From: Mangifera indica
Lineage: Eukaryota > Streptophyta > Magnoliopsida > Sapindales > Anacardiaceae
Assembly: GCF_011075055.1 (NCBI RefSeq)
Contig: NC_058137.1
Location: 12,757,463-12,821,462 of the forward strand
Direction of reading: 5' to 3'
Length of the DNA stretch: 64,000 nucleotides
The translations under genes and the position numbers were made by a program. Positions 60,758 to 64,000 of this stretch are shown here, in pieces. Position 1 is the first letter of the stretch. Each line of letters begins with the position of its first letter. The notes under the pieces were generated by a model. It was not told where the DNA came from and did no database searches. It saw only the letters and a program-made list of their open reading frames with translations.

Positions 60758-61905
60758 TAGATGGGGATATACAAAACTTTTAATAATTTAGGGTGTTTTG
60801 TAGTTTGTAAATCTATAGAAAGTGCTTCCCGATTATTAAGATGGAAGAGTTTAAAAGACTCGGCCTAGGAGGATGATTACCATATTTTTGAAGCTTCTCA
60901 AGTATGTTATTATAATTTATTTTATAATATGATATGAATAAATATCTATTTTTACAAATTTGTAACTAAGCAATTGATCACATTTTCCAGGATGTTGTAA
61001 CTCCAAATTTGATTCCATCCATAATTGAGCAATAGTTATCATGGTATAAGGATGTTCTAGAGTACGTTGGTGAAAGGGAAGAATATGATAATACTCGTGG
61101 CCCTATAAGATCTCCTATGGAAATCCAATCTCCACAATCAAAAAATCAAAGTACACTTGTTTATAAGCATCGAAGTACACCTATCTGTAGTCCTATCATA
61201 TCAACTCTACTTGTGCATAGCCTTATCATGTCATCATTTTAACCAACCGAAGAAACACTCCCTCATGTGGCTACCATCACACCCATATCAATGGTTAAAG
61301 ATAAACTCAATCGACTTCAGCTACTTATTAAAGGGTTTATGTATAAAGTTGACAAGCGAGTTGGAAATATCGATGAGCGTCAAACAACACTCGAAGCACA
61401 TCAAACATCAATGGAAGCCAAATTGATAGAGTTTCAACGTATGTACTATGCAACCCCTATAGATAAGGTAAGTCTTTCCCTGTATTATTTATTATTTATA
61501 AATTATACTTATATTTTTTCTTTATAATTTATAATCTTTTTTCTTAAATTCCAAGATGATTCAACCGAAGTGGTGATTTAGTTCTCCGGCCATAAGGATG
61601 AGGATCCCTAGTAATTAATAGGTCCTACAATGGAAACTCTGATTCAACAACGATCTAAGTACTTGTAGGATCTTACAGGGAAGGATTGTAAAGAAAGGTC
61701 ATTCACTTTGGAGCCCATAAACTGGTCCATTGAGACAAAGACATGCACAAAAAGTTTTCCAACCCTCACATCGGTATAGAGAAAAAGATAGAATTTTTGT
61801 AATAGTATGAGGACAGTTCTGAAGACGCTACAATAACAACGTTTTTGTATAGGTCATGCAAAAAAAATGATTGGTGGAAGACGCTATATGAAGACAATCA
61901 TTGAC
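60758..61905 (+). pseudogene. Middle exons of the DUF1985/Ulp1 gene
   Basis: Plausible exons follow each other: about 60760-60901 (ESASRLLRWKSLK), 60991-61469 with a proline/serine-rich linker, and a short helical open part (61267-61470, LNRLQLLIKGFMYKVDKRVG). Another piece lies near 61555-61905, ending KKNDWWKTLYEDNH, a block that normally precedes Ulp1 domains in these elements. Introns with GTATGT/CCAG (60902-60990) and GTAAGT/CCAAG (about 61470-61553) are visible. A few stops occur. Confidence 0.55.
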
Positions 61906-61909
61906 TAAT

Positions 61910-63280
61910 AGATTAGGTTTGTAATTTTAAACCCACATATGAGATTATTTATTTATTCATCGTATTATTATTATGATAACATTGTTAATTATCATTATTT
62001 TGATTTCTCATTCCCTTAAGTTGTGTGAAAATTTAATTCAAGCTCATGGAATTATTTATCTTTTTGCACTTAGGAGCTTTTAGCATTTTCAGAACTAATT
62101 TGGGCCAAGAAGACTAAAATTAGAGCAGACTTACTAGTTAACCAAAATCTGTGATGCAACTGGGTGTGGGGATGTGAAATGGCAAGAGCAGATTTTGAAA
62201 TTTAAATCTGGTTGTCTAGATTAGTTGAGATATCCAAAAAAGTCAAAGATTTGCTTCCAAGAAAATGGGTGATTATTAGCTGAAAAAAAAGATTATTTTA
62301 GATAGATAAAAAATGATATTTTTTGGGGGAAGGATATATATCAAGACATATATCCTTTCCTTTCTTTTTGGGAAAATACATGTTATTTTTGTTTGGCTTG
62401 ATTAGAAGATTATTATTGATTTTTATTTCTGGATTTGAGTGGTGAGGTGGGGGGGGGGGGGGGGGGGGGGGAGGAATATATATATACGTTTATTTTTATT
62501 TTGCTAGGGGATCATCATCATAATTGGAGGATTAGATTATATTATTTATTATGATTATATTAGTTGATTGCTAAGGCGCGTGATTAGTTTATTGACTAAT
62601 ACGATCTACTACTAGTTTAGATGTTGAATCCATAATTGGTCAATCCATCTAATCGAAGTGGCAACTGAGATTTATTGTTTGCTGTGTTAGAAACTGTAAT
62701 TCCTAGGGAAAATATTCAACTAGATTAAATACAATGTCGTACACTTGTGTTATCTTGTTTTGTTGCTCTTTCTAATTCTTAATGTTATTTTTTCATTAAA
62801 TTTGATATTGTATCCGAGTTATTAATCAATAAGGTTTAATTGGAATACATGTTTTTGGTTAACTAATCATAAGTAAGGGTAGGTAATTATTACCATAATA
62901 AATATTTGAATAATTAAGTTGATATTTTTTGGTGTCAATAATCAGTCGTAGTTCCAATGGTGGATGTGACAGTAGACCAAGGTTTGTTTAATTGATTATT
63001 TATTTTAGATTAATTCATCAATTTTTATTTACTGCTTTTAATTATAATTTGTATTCAATTTCGAAATCCCTCAGTTTCCTTATTTTGGTGGGATTTGTAA
63101 TGGCTTATTAATTGGAACTCTTCAAAGGAATAATCCCTACTTTTCTTTACTACATTTTTGCTGCAGGAATTTATAATTTTAATTTGAGTATCAATGACAG
63201 CACTTACCATATTATATTATTCTCTCATTATATATTTATATGTTGCTTCAGCACATTGATACCTATTTAGTTGTATTATG
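61910..63280. other. Non-coding stretch splitting the DUF1985/Ulp1 gene
   Basis: About 1.4 kb without a recognisable gene, with a 23-base G-run at 62449-62471. The part ending near 63175 (AATCCCTAC-TTTTCTTTACTAC) looks like the end of an LTR, so an inserted solo LTR is possible. Part may be the original intron. Confidence 0.35.
62449..62471 (+). repeat. Poly-G tract
   Basis: Twenty-three consecutive G. The length is likely unreliable. It resembles the tract at 27190-27223. Confidence 0.9.
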
Positions 63281-63967
63281 GCATGCATTTACATTGGCCA
63301 AATGGACTTGTGATGAGACTTCTTTCAAAAGGCAATTGCTACTCGAAATAATGAATTAGGAAGAGGCTAGGCTCGATAATTATCAATGGCCGTGATTATT
63401 GCTAGACCCAATCAAAAGAGTAAATGATCCAGCTCTAGATCGGCATTATATCGCATGAGCTCATATAGATAAGATTTGCCACATTTTAATTTATTAATAT
63501 ATTATATGATTAACTTTACACATCTGAATCGTATTGATAATGAAATTATTATTATTTTTACATGTATACATTCCAATCAATTTTGACTATCAACATTAGG
63601 CATGTGGTGAGCTAGACCTAAATGCATAGGCTTTATCTATTTATGACTCTCAACAACGTTCTTTGGCTTTACAGAGAGGTTCTCTTAGGCGATGACACAC
63701 TATCTTTACCTTCCATCCATTATTTGTGCGACTAGTTATTAAGAGGTTAACGATGTAGAGCCAAAGATAGAGCCATTAACGATTAGAAGATGTATAGATA
63801 TAACCTAACAGGGCACAGCATCTGGTGATTGTGAGATATTCACTGTTTATATTTTAGAATATCTTGCCATTGGATACATAGTTAATTTTAATGCAAAAAA
63901 TGCTTCTTCCATTTGTTGCATTGTATCATCAAAGATATGGAAGCATGAGGGCAATTTATTTTTATAG
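63280..63967 (+). pseudogene. Ulp1-type C48 cysteine peptidase domain relic
   Basis: Three frame segments carry the C48 order. At 63594-63596 a His codon is followed by TAG where the family has HW, then ELDLNA, another TAG and LSIYDSQQR with the Asp at 63645-63647. At 63809-63832 the reading is QGTASGDC, with the oxyanion-hole Gln and the catalytic Cys. The domain closes with EIFTVYILEYLAIG and a SKIWKHEG block before TAG at 63965. Ulp1 enzymes cleave SUMO from proteins; transposon copies are of unknown target. Stops and a frame change make it inactive. Confidence 0.75.
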
Positions 63968-64000
63968 TTGTACTGTTTGAATTGTGAATTGGTTGTTATG

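Larger units (their letters stand above)
59200..64000 (+). mobile_element. Mutator-like element relic with DUF1985 and Ulp1 peptidase
   Basis: The order on the + strand is inverted minisatellites, the DUF1985 gene in several exons, an intervening insertion-like stretch (61910-63280) and the Ulp1 C48 peptidase domain, which ends at 63967. This gene order is typical of Mutator-like elements that captured a Ulp1-type gene. No transposase is seen and the right end lies outside the window. Confidence 0.6.

Overview
The window is plant nuclear DNA, almost certainly from a eudicot. It is AT-rich, its real genes are split by GT-AG introns, and most of its length is decayed Ty1/copia and Ty3/gypsy LTR retrotransposons and Mutator-like elements. 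The species cannot be named from the sequence. No rRNA, tRNA or CRISPR array was seen.

Host genes. One family is present, in three copies on the + strand: ankyrin-repeat membrane proteins of the ACD6/ITN1 (PGG domain) type. Each has an extra first exon that looks like the DUF4219/UBN2 part of a copia gag protein. Copy A (2007-5187) has seven coding exons and an uninterrupted 718-residue reading frame. Copy B (8923-9640) is dead: it lost its promoter, carries frameshifts, and stops in exon 2 at a copia element. Copy C (54192-57883) has the same seven exons, but one TTG-to-TAG change (57575-57577) removes the last two predicted membrane helices. Promoter, upstream and downstream DNA are homologous between copies, so the copies come from duplication of a unit of about 7 kb. 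A and B are tandem; about 41 kb of nested transposons (9641 to about 51120) separates B from C.

Transposon nest. From left to right: an internally deleted copia element on - (9641-12480); a Mutator-like relic with a DUF1985 gene and an 11-copy, 120-bp tandem array (12485-16035); two related copia elements facing each other (16040-20411 on +, 20412-26367 on -); 2.5 kb without recognisable genes; a copia protease fragment cut by a SIRE-like copia element (28870-31325); gypsy LTR pieces in both orientations around a gypsy gag-protease relic (31326-35690); assorted LTR fragments (35760-39906); a copia element with two 1.5-kb LTRs and a gag/RNase H deletion fusion (39907-45742, on -); more gypsy LTR pieces (45743-49280); and a second DUF1985 relic on - (49330-50860).

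Right end. Copy C and its flanks (51120-59120) contain a PIF/Harbinger-type MITE in the upstream region, a 705-bp foldback MITE in intron 4, and half of a second foldback copy downstream. Then follows a third DUF1985 relic (about 59200-64000) with inverted GGTGC/GCACC minisatellites and a Ulp1-type (C48) protease domain whose catalytic His, Asp, Gln and Cys codons can all still be seen despite stops. Function in the window rests on the ANK-PGG genes; the rest is mobile DNA in several stages of decay.
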